Translations under genes and position numbers: made by a program
Source of the DNA: Brienomyrus brachyistius
Taxonomy: Eukaryota > Chordata > Actinopteri > Osteoglossiformes > Mormyridae
DNA: 64,000 bases
Reading direction: 5' to 3'
Assembly: GCF_023856365.1 (NCBI RefSeq)
Contig: NC_064537.1
Coordinates: 5,439,829 to 5,503,828, forward strand
In this document: piece by piece, positions 9,767 to 21,408 of the stretch
Numbering within the stretch: the first letter of the stretch is position 1
Layout: every line of letters starts with the position of its first letter
Notes under the pieces: model-generated
What the model was told of the DNA's origin: nothing
Database searches by the model: none
The model's input: the letters and a program-made list of their open reading frames with translations, nothing else

Positions 9767-9798
9767 GGGTTAGGGTTAACCCTAACGCTAACCCTCCG
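9767..9798. repeat. Short head-to-head telomere-like palindrome
   Basis: GGTTAGGGTTAACCCTAAC followed by GCTAACCCT. Only two to three telomere-type units on each side. Also at 37702-37733. Too short to claim a fusion point. Confidence 0.6.
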
Positions 9799-10039
9799 TT
9801 ATGCCTCTGGTTTTCAAACACCCTGCCCCGCACATTCCTGCTCTACAGTACTTCTCTAGCTTTTTCTAGGCAGGCTGAGAGTTGTGATAATTGTCCTGGT
9901 CCTACTTTTTAAAAATAGGATAATCTGCCCCAAAGGTCCTCATCTGCATTCTGAACCATTGGACATTTTGCTAAAATATCCTTGGAAGGTACCTAATATT
10001 CTGCAATGGGTTGGCGCCCCATCCTGGGCTGTTCCCTGC

Positions 10040-10880
10040 GTTTTGCCCACAACCTCCAGAATACAAAGCTGCAGGGATTCTAGGAACTCTAGCAGCATGG
10101 ATTGAAAACTGTGTATCTGACAGGAAGCAGTGAGTAGTTATTAGTAGCACAATGTCACAGTGGGCCTGCGTTCATAGCGGGGTACCGCAGCAGGGTTCAA
10201 TTTTAGGACCACTATTGTGCCTGATTCAAATTAACGATATTGACACCAATACGTACAGTAAACTGGTTAAATTTGCAGACGATACCAAGGTGGGTGGTGT
10301 AGCAGATACTGATCTAGCAGCAGCAAAGCTACAACGGGATCTGGATTTAATTAGCGACTGGGCTGATACCTGGCAGATGAAATTTAACGTAGATAAATGT
10401 AAGGTAATCCATGCAGGGAGCAGAAATATAAAGTACAGATATTTTATGGGTTCCACTGAAATAAAGGTAGCTGATTATGAGAAAGACATCGGTGTGTATG
10501 TTGATGCTTCCATGTCCCACTCTCTTCAGTGTATGAGGATGTTGGGTTACATCTCTAGGTATGTGGAGTTTAAGACAAGGGAAGTGATGCTACGATTGTA
10601 TAATTCCTTGGTAAGACCCCACCTAGAATATTCTATGCAGGTTTGGTCACCATACCTTAAGAAGGGCATTGCTTCCGTGGAAAAGGTAAGGCTACAAGAA
10701 TGATTCCTGGTCTTAGAGGAATGTCTTATGAGTAGAGGTTAGCTGAGCTGAATCTGTTTAGCCTCGAGCAAAGGAGACTAAAGGGCGATGTGATCCAGTT
10801 ATATAAGATTCTAACGGGTCTGGATGCGGTTCAGCCAAATGGTTATTTCAATATTAGTTTAAATACTAGAACTCGTGGCC
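10040..10880 (+). pseudogene. CR1/L2-like LINE reverse transcriptase fragment
   Basis: Best frame 10152-10703 has the RT motifs HSGVPQQGSILGPLLCL and VKFADDTKVGG (catalytic DD), then WADTWQMKFNVDKC and VRPHLEYSMQVWSPYLKK, an order typical of the C-terminal half of CR1/L2/Rex1-type non-LTR elements. Upstream (10040-10150) is frameshifted sequence of the same domain. Downstream pieces (ELNLFSLEQRRLKGD, LYKILTGLD) are in shifted frames after a stop at 10703. No endonuclease part and no 3' tail of its own; a SINE follows at 10905. Degraded 5'-truncated copy. Confidence 0.85.
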
Positions 10881-10904
10881 ATAAGTGGAAATTAGGGGGA
10901 GAAT

Positions 10905-11075
10905 ATCCATCCATCCATCCATTTTCCAAACCGCTTATCCTACTGGGTCACGGGGGGTCTGGAGCCTATCCCGGAAACAATGGGCACGAGGCAGGGAACA
11001 ACCCAGGATGGGGGGCCAGCCCATCGCAGGGCACACTCACACAACATTCACTCTCATATGCATTCCCACACTAGC
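10905..11075 (-). mobile_element. SINE 3' part
   Basis: Begins with (CCAT)n, then CAAACCGCTTATCCTACTGG and GCCAGCCCATCGCAGGGCAC, i.e. the tail half of the SINE family in inverted orientation. Head lost. Copy at 38840-39010. Confidence 0.75.
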
Positions 11076-12640
11076 TCCGCCTCTTTACCAGCCAGAAACC
11101 TTCCATGTTCCCAACGCCAATGTCCATCGCCAAGGTCTGATCCATCCGGGTCCTTCCCATTCATACCTGCTGCACAAATGACACTGCTCCTGACCCCCAC
11201 CTTCCATCCTGTAGATTGTGAGCCCACAAGACGGCTTCATGTACCTTCAAAGGAAAAAAAAGCTGGCTACAGGTTCGCTGAAGATACGTAACATCAAGGG
11301 ATAGTCACATGTTCAATGCGTTTCTGTATCTGCCCTATGATTTGTTAAATAATAACCACAATCCATCTTGTTTATGGGAGTTCTTACACACCCTCAAATC
11401 AATATGGAAATAGCTTTATATTACCTCCTTATTGGAAAATTGTATCTGTCTTTTATTGGCTATTTTAACTATAAAACTCATAGAAATGTGGTTTGAGACA
11501 ACTTCAAGTTAAATTGTTTCGTATTACCCACAATAACTGTAATTTAATTATGGATGAAGAAATTAATAATGAATAACAGAGAAAGTATTGTTGCGCAATA
11601 ATGTATATTTTTGATTAACTGAGGCACTTTCATGGCTGGATTAATGCGTTATATAAGACTCTGTAGCTTAACAAAAAACAGGAAGCCACAGTTCAAGGTT
11701 GGGTGCCTCCCCAAGGGGAAATATTACTTTCACTTACAGCAGTTTTCACTCAACATTTTTGGGAATTGCCCTTAGCCATTAAGCTCATTTAATAACAATC
11801 TGCACAGATTATAGTCCTGGATCCTCCATTTGCCCAGCTGGAGTTTTCTCTGCAGGTTATTCAGGTTAGATAAGAGCACATCACTGATTATGCGGTTAAT
11901 GCCAGATTAAAGCAATTATCTCCCTGGTCATTTGATCAAATGAAACAATTAGCTCGGCATCTATGGGGGTTGGATCTTAGCTCTATGCACTATGTAGTAC
12001 TAGTTCAGGAAAAGGAATGTTTTTTTTTTTTAACAGTAAGGGGCTACAGTTCTCGACTGGTCAACAGGAACACGTTAGTTACTAAAGACAAGATGATATC
12101 AAAGAAGAGCAAAGTTGGGGTCTATTTGACCCTTGTGCTTCATCTCTTTCACTCTGTTCTTCACTCCTCTCTCTTGACACCTTATTGTTTTTCTCTTATA
12201 ATCACTTAGTTTTAAAACTTTTTTCATTCTACTGTTTGGAAAAATAAACTGGCTTTCACAGATTAGTCACTCTGAACACCGAGTGCTTTTATACATTAAA
12301 TCAAACTGAGGATAACTGCATTATGTCAGGTTATAGTAAAATTGCAGCCTTCATTGGAAGCAGCAAACAGAAAATGATGACGATGGTGACGGTTGTGAAA
12401 TATAAATAAATATATATAAAGTGGCAGACCACGTGAAGTAACAGAGCGGGGTCAGCAAGTGCTGAGGTGCACAGTGTGTAAAAGTCGCCAACGCTCTGCT
12501 GACTCAATAACTGCAGATTTCCAAGCTTCCTCTGGCCTGAACTCCAACACACAAACTGTACTTCGTGGAACAGGCTTCCATGGCCGAGCAGCTCATGCAA
12601 GCCTCACATTACCAAGCACAATGCCAAGCGTCGGATGGAG
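11076..12640. other. Spacer without recognisable gene
   Basis: AT-rich. Scattered frames below 100 codons have no motif and occur identically at 39011-40575. Nothing assignable. Confidence 0.55.
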
Positions 12641-12644
12641 CGGT

Positions 12645-12790
12645 GAAAAGTCAAAGTGAACTTTATTGTCATTCGGACCATACAATTCCAGAGTGCATAG
12701 TAGAACGAAATTGCGCTTCTCCCGGCTACAAATATTGCACAGTGTCTCACAGTTGCCGTATTCTACCACGGAGTGCAAGTACCATCCATT
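12645..12790 (+). repeat. Dispersed fish repeat fragment (GTGAACTTTATTGTC type)
   Basis: GTCAAAGTGAACTTTATTGT followed by GACCATACAATTCC and ACGAAATTGCGCTTCTCC matches a repeat widespread in teleosts. Family name not certain. Copy at 40580-40725. Confidence 0.55.
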
Positions 12791-13087
12791 TTAGGAACAT
12801 TTTTAATGACTGAACTCCATAAAACAACTGACAAAAGAATTAAACCCTTTTAGTGCATTTATGTACATATTTGTTTTGCTTTTTAAAAGAAAACACTTTC
12901 TTAAATGCAAAAATAAATAAAATGATGTCAAATAAAAGTATACATATATCTTAAATTAAGGCATGAATTAAAATGGCCTTTACTTTCTGTGTTCTTGTAC
13001 ATTTATAGGAGGCATAAAAAAGTTCTGACAGGATTGTATCTCCTGGATGAGATAGGAATGCTGTGCTCATGTTCGTGTATGTAAGTG

Positions 13088-13170
13088 AATGTGAGTAAGA
13101 GTGTGTGTGTTTAAGTGTGTTAGAGAATGAGTGTGTGTGTGTTTAAGTGTGTTAGAGAATGAGTGTGTAT
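13088..13170. repeat. GT-rich two-unit tandem repeat
   Basis: Two units of about 38 bp built from GTGTGTGTTTAAGTGTG and TTAGAGAATGA. Copy at 41023-41105. The following 750 bp (to 13934) hold nothing assignable. Confidence 0.8.
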
Positions 13171-13934
13171 GTAAGCCTTTAAAGGAGCATGTGGCGGTTC
13201 GATAATTCAGTGTCTCAGAGACTCACTGGCCCAAGGCTGTTGGGGGGGGGTGTTATGGTCTAATGTTTATGTTATAATAATAGAAATATATTATAAATAT
13301 AATTATGTAATATTATTCATATTAATCAAGCTACAGAGTAATATTACTAAGGCCTTGAAACAGATCTAGCTGACAACACCCCATGCTCCCCCTTAGACTC
13401 ACTCCTGCATGCTTCAGGTATCATTGCGACAAAGTGTGACGGCTGTTGTCAGCCTGCTGCAAGTTGCCAAATTTAAATATTGTGTCAAACTAAGCTAACA
13501 GTTTATCTGCATACAAACAGCTTCTATTTTAACTTGTATAGCTTTACTGTAGCTTTGCTGCTGTGGAAGACAAACGGCGGTGGATGGGAGCAGCTGAAAA
13601 CATCGCTTTTCTTCACCTTTCAGCTTGTTGAACAGCAGGTTTGATTACAGACTCTCGCCAGCTCTTTACCAGTACAGGTTTAGTAGAGATTACAAGCACT
13701 GCTGTTGTTTTCCTTCACTGCACCTGAGTTCACCATCTCTGTAACGGAACCGTCTCTTTGCTCTTAGTATACAGACAGGCTCCAGCTCCATGTTAATTAA
13801 CTACGACAGCATCATTTTCACTGTTGTTGTATCAGTGTATTTATTGAGGAAAATAAGGACTGCTTGGGCTGAATCTCGTTATACTTTTTTATTCACACAT
13901 ATGCCCATAAATACGTTTCTATCGCATGTCTGTT

Positions 13935-14227
13935 TTAGCGGCCAATGTGAGTGAAGCACTCTCGCTTACTTTGTATGCTGGCTCTGCTCTGTGTGCTGCA
14001 TGCATAGACTGGGTGCTTTCTGTTGAGATGTTGAATCATTAACATTGTGCTATTGTGGTAAGCTAATTCGGTTTTACAATGGACACACTGTACAGTATGT
14101 TCGCTTTTCTTTTGATTGAAATGGTCCCAAACTTTAGACATTTTTTCATTTTTTGAAGCATCGAAGCAAAGAATTCTCATCGAGGATTTTTTGTAATCGA
14201 GTTACTCGATGAATCGTTGCAGCCCTA
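13935..14227 (-). mobile_element. hAT element 5' end with BED finger
   Basis: The terminus at 14227 reads TAGGGCTGCAACGATTCATC on the minus strand, the tip type of many fish hAT transposons, and continues with an ACTCGATTAC stem. Just inside, a frame (14180-13935) encodes a BED zinc finger: SKVWDHF, CVHCK (C-x2-C), then IQHLNRKHP (H-x4-H). The frame ends soon after, no catalytic part follows and no opposite end was found, so the copy is truncated. It is a different element from the hAT fragments in the arms. Confidence 0.75.
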
Positions 14228-14517
14228 ATCCCTTCTACAGTACACTGACTCAGGTGATTAAGAGAACAATGTTTGAGAGCAACAGTTTGACTCTGCCTAA
14301 CGAATGGTGCCATAAATTGGACATATACACACAATATATTCTGGCCTGACCCTCACACCCCAGAAACCCACATATCCCTGTGATCACCTGGGTGAAATTT
14401 TCTTGTAACATAACCAACATTTTAATGTTTAGTTAGCAGTTTTTTAATGAATCATAATTGTATAATGATTTAGTTACTTGGTGTTTGGTAAGGAAGGGTC
14501 TACTTTACCTCAGCAAT

Positions 14518-15235
14518 CGGATTTTGTAACAGATGTTGATGTTGGAAGCTGCACTTACCTTGTCACTGTTCAGACCACCAATCTCACAGGGCCAGGTAGG
14601 CCATGTGTACTTGGGGAAGTTATGTGGACTGTTTATATATCTTGTTGTAGCAGTTAATATTTTTACATTGCTGCACACCCTACCCCACTGTATGTTTTTA
14701 ACGTACGTTTATGGATAAAATAACATTTGTTCTAAAATAATGTTTTGAGTACTCATTGATCAATATGCATTTACTGTAAAACATTTTTAATTTAGCTAAT
14801 CATTTCAAATGAATATTTTATATCTGAGAATTTAGAATAATTAATTTGTACAATTAAACATTTCGGATAATATTAAATGTGTTATTTACTTTATGTCAAT
14901 AAAGCCAACTTTTTTTTTTACGTAGCACAACTTGAAATAATTAGATTGGTCCGTGGATCTAATTTAAAGATCTAGTTTAAATAAAAATAGCTGTTTAAAT
15001 TAATTCAATATATAATGTTAGTTGTGAATTCTTCAAATCAACAAAGTTGATTGAAGGTTATATTTTTTTCAGTATGTATTTAATATTTATTTCAGATATA
15101 AAGATTCAGGTCTAAAGTCTGAAACAGTGGCAAGCACAGCACTGTGGCAAAAATTTTACAAATGTGTATAGCTTCAAACCTATGTACTAAGTCACTCTGG
15201 TATGAAGCGTGTTAATTGCAGTAAGTTAGGGAAGA
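14518..15235. other. Unique AT-rich spacer before the right arm
   Basis: Not shared with the second block. No coding feature. It forms the inner part of the palindrome spacer. Confidence 0.55.
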
Positions 15236-15547
15236 CTTTCCACAAACACTTGAGAGAAAAGAAGAGTGTGAACTGGATAAAGTTTAAGAAACTGCTGTGA
15301 TACCCATAAAGAACACAGATCTTTGAAGTGCATTCATTGAGAATAAATGAAGCAGCCATGGATAAACCATTAATATAAGCAAAGGAAAAATCCTGCTTAG
15401 GATCAATATTTTATCTGTCCTGATGCCAACAGAACAGCAACAAAAGTTAGAGTTGTGCGATGTACATAAATATAACCAGACAACAATACAGTAGGGTGCA
15501 AGATTTTACTGAAAGCACATTTTATTTACAATATACTGCAACTGACC

Positions 15548-15793
15548 ACGGGGTGGCATGGTGGTGCAGTGGTTAGCACTGTTGCCTCACACCTCTAGGA
15601 CATGGCTTTGAGTCTCCGCCTGGGTCACATGTGTGCGGAGTTTGCATGTTCTCCCCATGTCGTCGTGGGGCTTCCTCCGGGTACTCCGGATTCCCCCCAC
15701 AGTCCAAAAACATGCTGAGGCTACCGCGACCCAGTAGGATAAGCGGTTTGGAAAATGGATGGATGGATGGATGGATGGATGGATGGATAGATG
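15548..15793 (+). mobile_element. tRNA-type SINE (right arm)
   Basis: Inverted copy of the SINE at 9001-9235: head with GGTGGTGCAGTGGTTAGC, tail (ATGG)n. Part of the arm duplication, not an independent insertion. Confidence 0.8.
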
Positions 15794-16233
15794 TAACTGA
15801 CCACAGGGTAGCCACAGTTGTTGCTCCTTCGCAGGGTTACGGGGATATTTACATCCCATAAGAGCAGCCCAAAAATTAGGCTGCAAAGAGGCTGCGGAGG
15901 AGGACTTTGGCTGCCCTTGGTCTGGTGGTAGGAGAAAATGGATGGATGGATGTAACTAGCCACAGTTCTTACTCCTTCGCAGGGTTACGGGGATATCTTC
16001 ATCCCATAAGTGCAGCCCAAAAATTAGGCTGCAAAGAGGCTGCGGAGGAGGACTTTGGCTGCCCTTGGTCTGGTGGTAGGAGAAAATGGATGGATGGATG
16101 TAACCAGCCACAGTTCTTACTCCTTCGCAGGGTTACGGGGATATCTTCATCCCATAAGAGCAGCCCAAAAATTAGGCTGCAAAGAGGCTGCGGAGGAGGA
16201 CTTTGGCTGCCCTTGGTCTGGTGGTAGGAGACA
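15794..16233 (-). repeat. 148-bp tandem repeat, three units (right arm)
   Basis: Inverted counterpart of 8413-9000 with three units. Also ends next to the SINE at 15548-15793. Confidence 0.9.
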
Positions 16234-16352
16234 GTCCTAGGTTGGACATGGAGCCCGTCGTTTCTTGATATTCTGTAGTGAACAGAGCCAACACCAACCA
16301 TCAGACTAGTGTTACCTGAAGCATAATAACTCCTAATACGTCCGGCACCATT

Positions 16353-16899
16353 TTAACTCCTCAAAACCAAGCCTAGTACCTTGAGCAGCATCTTTGGGAT
16401 CTTCCAGAAGGATCTGAAGAAAGAAACGATCCTCCCATGTCTGCTGCCCAAAATGATATCTGGGGCCTCGGGGTCTCCTTCACCGTCTGCACCACCTGAA
16501 AACAATAATGCAGGGTGAGTATACAGGCCTTTTTACCACTTTCCATTACCTTCTTCTTGAGCTTGGGCCATGGGCATATGCTAATCACTGTTGAAAGGTG
16601 TGCGATCCTGCAGGTGATGCAGTACCTGTCGCAGCTGCTGTGGCTGGGCTGCAGCACGTATCCTGGACCGCAGGTGTGCATGGTTCCTCACCATGCGGTA
16701 AGTTGCGGTCCAGGTGGAGGAACTTTAAGGAAATATTTTTGAGCAGAGCCTGGCCAGACTCACTCAGTTTATCAGCCATCGGCAGAACAACAAAGCACCT
16801 TGTCTTGCTTCTATGTATTCTGAAGCAGACACTATCTGCTTTACCCTGCTCTTCAAAGTGCACCTCCACGTGCCAGACTGCATTCATTTTAGTGCACAT
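16353..16899 (-). CDS. Unrecognised two-exon gene (right-arm copy)
   Basis: Exon 1 16899-16692, exon 2 16495-16353, reading leftward. Splice sites and stop as in the left arm. The intron differs by small indels that shorten the read-through frame, while both exons are intact. This supports the two-exon model over the read-through frame. Confidence 0.5.
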
Positions 16900-18372
16900 T
16901 TTAGTGTTTGAAAGATTATTAAAAATAATAAGATCACTAATCTTTATTATCTTATTCAGAGAAGTGTAGGTAACAGAACTAGACACAGTGCTAAAAGATA
17001 TCGTACTGACACTCGGGAACTGCGCCTCAGAATTTATACAAGGCTATTGCTTACGTAGTCTTGGAACGTACAATCGTCTCCATGGAAATAGAATTCAGCG
17101 GGACAGCCAATGAGATACCTAGCTACTGCAGCCAATGAAATGCCTAGTTGTGACAGCGATGGCGTGCCTACGGGAAGTTTAACATAATAAAATTTCCATC
17201 CTCACAATGACTTTCTTTTCAGTCGGAATGGATCCAATAACAAGGTCTCCTGTACCGACGTTAATAATCTGTTCCGGCCAAACAACCGTGACGACAAAAA
17301 TCGGCCACGGTCTTACAATGAGGTGAAATTTGACCATGGGGGGGGGGGGGGGGGTTGCCGGCTGATTAACAATGTTGTGTTGTGAAAATGCGCTGTTAAT
17401 AAAATTGAATTGAATATTTATCTACAGCGATACTGTATTGTATTATAGCGTATCCGAATAACACAGTTAAGTAATTTAATTTATACAGCACTGTAAGTTG
17501 AAAATTGTTCGAAATAGCTAGCCTATACTGTACTTTGAAATTATTAGTAAAATTAAGTATATGGCAACGCTGTCCATTTGATTGGTTTATGTTCATTAAA
17601 TAACTATATAAATCTCAATTACATGGGTTTCTGCCTTACATATAAAGAAGAAAAAGATCGGTTATGAATATCAATTTTTCCCAGACAGACACGATTCCTT
17701 GTCAGTCACGTGTCTGCACTGTCTGACACGCCCCCATTCGCGGCTGTAAACACGTTTGGTTAGCAAACTTAAAATTTCATATTCAGTGTTCTTTATTCTC
17801 CACAAAAACGTAATGTTTTATGTAATCAGTAATAAGCAATTTTCATTACCAAAACACACTCGTAATTTAGGTGTTTCAGATAGGAGAAGAGTAAAGAACA
17901 CCACAAAAATGTCTCTGCCTGAACATATATTTTATTTTAAATATGGCCAATAAAGTGAAGTGGCAAGCAGAATACAGAATCGGTGTACAATGCGTTTATA
18001 CAGATCCTTCCAGACATCATGTGAAACGTTAGAAACCGTACTTGTAAATGTTTCTAAACTTAAACTATATTTGGCTATTGGTTTGTCAGGGCACAGCACA
18101 CAGTGACAGCCTTATACAGCATTGTGGCATATAATCCAAGCACGAGAATATACACATATATGCACTGATAAACGTGTCATTACAGTTTTGCTGTTTACTT
18201 TTGTCTTTAAAAAACATTCACTCTGTAACGCTAAGTTTAACAGGAGCAGATTAACCTATTTTTGTTACCCTCCGTAGTGAGGCTAGCGCAGGTTAAACAA
18301 CGTGAAAATACCAACTTAAGAAGACAAAAAAATGCATATTCAGTAATACTACTTAAACAAAAAACATCTTAC

Positions 18373-18574
18373 TTGAACCCAAGAAAATGCCGAGAGCAAA
18401 CACGCATTAAGGGAGATACCGTGTTGAAAGTGATCTCATTCCATCTCACCGCTGCGACCCAGGCCACCCGACGCCTCTTCGTTCTACCTGCTGTCCATAT
18501 CCTCTTTTCCAAGTGGGAAACCGAAAAAAACTCATGTTGTGCTCCAACTTTTTACCATTTCTACCACGTGCCTC
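18373..18574 (-). pseudogene. THAP-domain exon, start deleted (right arm)
   Basis: Inverted counterpart of the THAP exon. About 40 bp covering the start codon and the first metal-binding Cys pair are missing: GTCTTTCGTGAG runs directly into the AGGCACGTGG region. The remaining part is about 8% different from the left arm by eye. Cannot form a THAP finger. Confidence 0.7.
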
Positions 18575-18911
18575 TCACGAAAGACAATGCCGCAGGCTAA
18601 CGTTTGCACTTGAGTTGTATTCACCCAAAATGGCGATTCGACCCACAATGCACTGCGGCCATAGCTGAAAGAGAATGATATAAGCGGTTTCCTTCATAAT
18701 TTATATATTTACACTTGTGATTCGAATAAATATGAGTAAAGTCATTAATTGACCGAGTAGTCGTTTTTTAAAATCTCCCGTCTGCTATGTTGGTTGAATA
18801 CATAACCTATAAGGCATAAACTGCTATGATAAATATCCATGATCGAATGGAAGCGGTCACCTGATTAGCGCGTGACATGTGGGTAACAGCCGGCGCCAGT
18901 CAGTAAGAAAC

Positions 18912-20305
18912 ATGGAGTTAGTGAAAACGGCGTCGCAACGCGGAGTAGGAGTTTATGATCCCTGCATGACTTTTACGGATCTCTTGGGGAAGCCCGCAAT
19001 TTTAAAAAAGTTTGTAAGAGTAGAGTGCGACGGAGTACCAACTCCCTACGCTGCTTGTTATACGTGCAAAGTCATAGTCAAATATGCACCTGACTCGGGG
19101 ACGACTGGCATGCAGAAACACACTTGTAGGTATGTGACAAAAAAAATTAACATGTTCCAAAAAAATTATGAATAGTATGACACGATAGAGCTAAATAAAT
19201 ACACCAAGATTTTGAAAATCGGTTGAGAAACAAAAAAGTTACACTAATTTTACTTTTGATTTGTACGGCCTTTTTTGTTTAATGTGAACACTGTGATCGC
19301 GAATTGCTTAAAATTACAGAAAATTTATCACAATTTTTTTTGTTTCTCTATTTTAAAGTGAAATTTCCAGGACAGTGAGAATATATTATTATGAAAACGG
19401 ATTCACAATGTCTGTTAATTATAGTTTTAATTAATTAATTAGCACGACCCGTTATTAAGCTTATTGCTTTGTCGTGCTTTAAAATATATTAAAAGTATTA
19501 TTAACATTTTTACATTACTCGAATCATTTAATCACGCCCGATTTTGAACCTTATTTTTCATGGATTTTTTTTATTGTTCTGAGATGGCGGCTGCCCCGCA
19601 TACTCGGAGACAACATTTGACCTGAGCAAAATTCTTCGTTTCTGATCTTCAGATCTCTATGAAACTTCATCAGTTTATAGTTGAAACATAGTTAATGATC
19701 TCAACTTACCTTAGAATAGTCCCATATATTTCGCAAGGTTGTGTTTGGCCGCTGAATTTGTCGTATAAGTTTAAAGAAATCGATCAACTTGAAAAACATG
19801 AATTGAAAATTTCGAAATCAAGGCGATAGATAGGGATCTTTGCGTCATGCTAAGGATCTCCGTGGAATACCAAACACGAACCGATTGTAATTCCGTTTTT
19901 CCTGGGATACCCCTCTGCGTGACACAACAGTTCGTTAGCAGCAAGTGCGGAGAAAATGACCGCCGCTGAATGCTGGATTCATCACATACCAACACTTGTA
20001 GCAGCAGATCGTTTGGTAATGAAGTGCAGGCAAAAATAACTAGTTTTGTGAAGCGAGAAATTCCAGAAATTGTGAAGGTCGGGCTCAGAAACACAGTGGC
20101 TCGCATGTGGGGGTCAAGATTTGAGACCTTTTGTTTTTATAGAAGGACAAGGATTCATCGACATTGCGAAGGAGTTGCTTCATATCGCTGCGACTTATGG
20201 GACCAGCATTGAGATCGAAGGAGTCTTGGTGAGTGCACGGAGTGTTTCTCGCCATCTTGAGAAGGATTACGAAAAAAATAAAGCAATTTAGAACGGCTCC
20301 AACAG
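18912..20305 (+). pseudogene. hAT transposase fragment with inserted intron-like element (right arm)
   Basis: The ATG at 18912 opens a frame with a BED-type finger: ACYTCK (C-x2-C) and GMQKHTC (H-x-C). At 19129 it is cut by an insertion (19130-20001) that has GT at the start and AG at the end. Joining 19129 to 20002 restores exactly the arrangement of the other copies, followed by FVKREIPEIVK and VARMW. One extra G in the stretch after ATGTGG (about 20110) then shifts the frame, so the DLRPF-like segment is not read through. The exon ends at 20305 before GTATGCC. BED finger function (DNA binding) is family knowledge; loss of activity here is inferred from the frameshift and from absence of the remaining catalytic domain. 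Confidence 0.75.
19130..20001. mobile_element. Insertion forming a GT-AG intron inside the hAT exon
   Basis: Flanked by the 10-bp direct repeat ACACTTGTAG (19120-19129 and 19992-20001). The inserted DNA begins GTATGTGA and ends TCACATACCA, so its tips are inverted repeats. Three other copies of the locus (near 5530, 33620 and 43465) have a single ACACTTGTAG and no insertion. The insert is AT-rich and has no coding frame of note. Its first bases form a 5' splice site and the AG of the second target copy forms the 3' splice site, so splicing would remove it precisely. Confidence 0.8.
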
Positions 20306-20794
20306 GTATGCCTGCTGTCAATATATCTAGGCTATGTGTTGTAATTGTTATGCTTGTCTTATGAAGTACACGTACTAGACTTGGAATAGGCTTCACTCTA
20401 GTACTTTGGTCCAGCACTCTTAAAAGCTGACAATCATATAAATCACTTTGAACAGAATAACGATGGACCACACTTTGCTTATTAGTAGTTAATTTTAGTC
20501 AAACGCAGATTACACTGGTCTACATTGAGTACTTAATAACTGTTCCTAGTTCATTTTTTGACGCTGATTTCAGATTTGTAATTGAAATTCAGCTAACATG
20601 TCAGGTTTCAGAGATGCACATTGCTGATGTTTTAGACAAATTGCCATATCGGTACAATATTACGAGTATGAACTATGTCATACCAAACTTGTGTTAAAGG
20701 GTTACTGTGAAAACAGTCATGAACACGCATACAGACAGATGCTACAGCATACATTTATAGCTCTCTTAACTCACAAAAAGTGATGTCAGCATGT

Positions 20795-21408
20795 TCAGAA
20801 ATGTTTGAGACACTTGCTTTTACGCTTGTACTGTGCATTAGTGTCTCTTTGCAAGAACCAACAGTAGTCTCCCATCATACTGGGATTGAACTTTCCCTGA
20901 TATCTGCTTTCCATCGGCTTCATATCTTGATGAAATCTTTCCCCATGCTCATCACTTACATCGCCAAGACTGGATGGAATGAAGTCAAGGTGCGAATGCA
21001 GGAAGTGCATCTTCAGTGACATTCGGGCACCCATTGCCTGATAGGCTGTCAACATGTTCTCCACCAGCGCACAATCCTTGATTTATTCTTCTTTGTAAAT
21101 CCAGCAATGTTTGTCATGCAAAAATAACAGTCTGAGTGATGGTCTGTTGGTTCACGCCACACCATTGGCACAGTGAATGGCATTTTCTGTCCTTTGCCAT
21201 TCAGCCACTGTGTTAAACCGGAATAGCAGACAGTGTAGCATACATGAGGTGCCCATGCTTTATTCTGATCGCCAACTTTGCAGCCAAAATAATGGTAGTA
21301 TGCACTTCTAAATATGCTGGACATATTCTTTCGCTGATCTTGTGCAGTAAATTGTCCGCAGACGTAACAGAAGTTATCGGGATGGTTCACACAACCTCGC
21401 CTATTCAT
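20795..21408 (-). pseudogene. Cysteine-rich transposon-associated gene, right-arm copy
   Basis: Inverted counterpart of 4077-4690. A few amino-acid changes (for example GARMS preceded by AM instead of AI, KGQK for KRQK, DFIPS for DFFPS) and the same frame switch at the internal join. The deletion therefore predates the arm duplication. Confidence 0.65.

Larger units (their letters stand above)
1..14517. repeat. Large tandem duplication, copy 1
   Basis: This block recurs nearly base for base at 28074-42452. The offset starts at 28073, rises to 28090 after a longer AT microsatellite in copy 2, falls to 28083 after a shorter poly-C run and a 3-bp gap near 7455, and ends at 27935 because copy 2 lacks one 148-bp tandem unit. 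Identity stops sharply after CTCAGCAAT at 14517/42452. The left limit is at or before base 1, so the full unit length cannot be seen. Only scattered single-base differences separate the copies, which points to a recent event. Confidence 0.95.
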
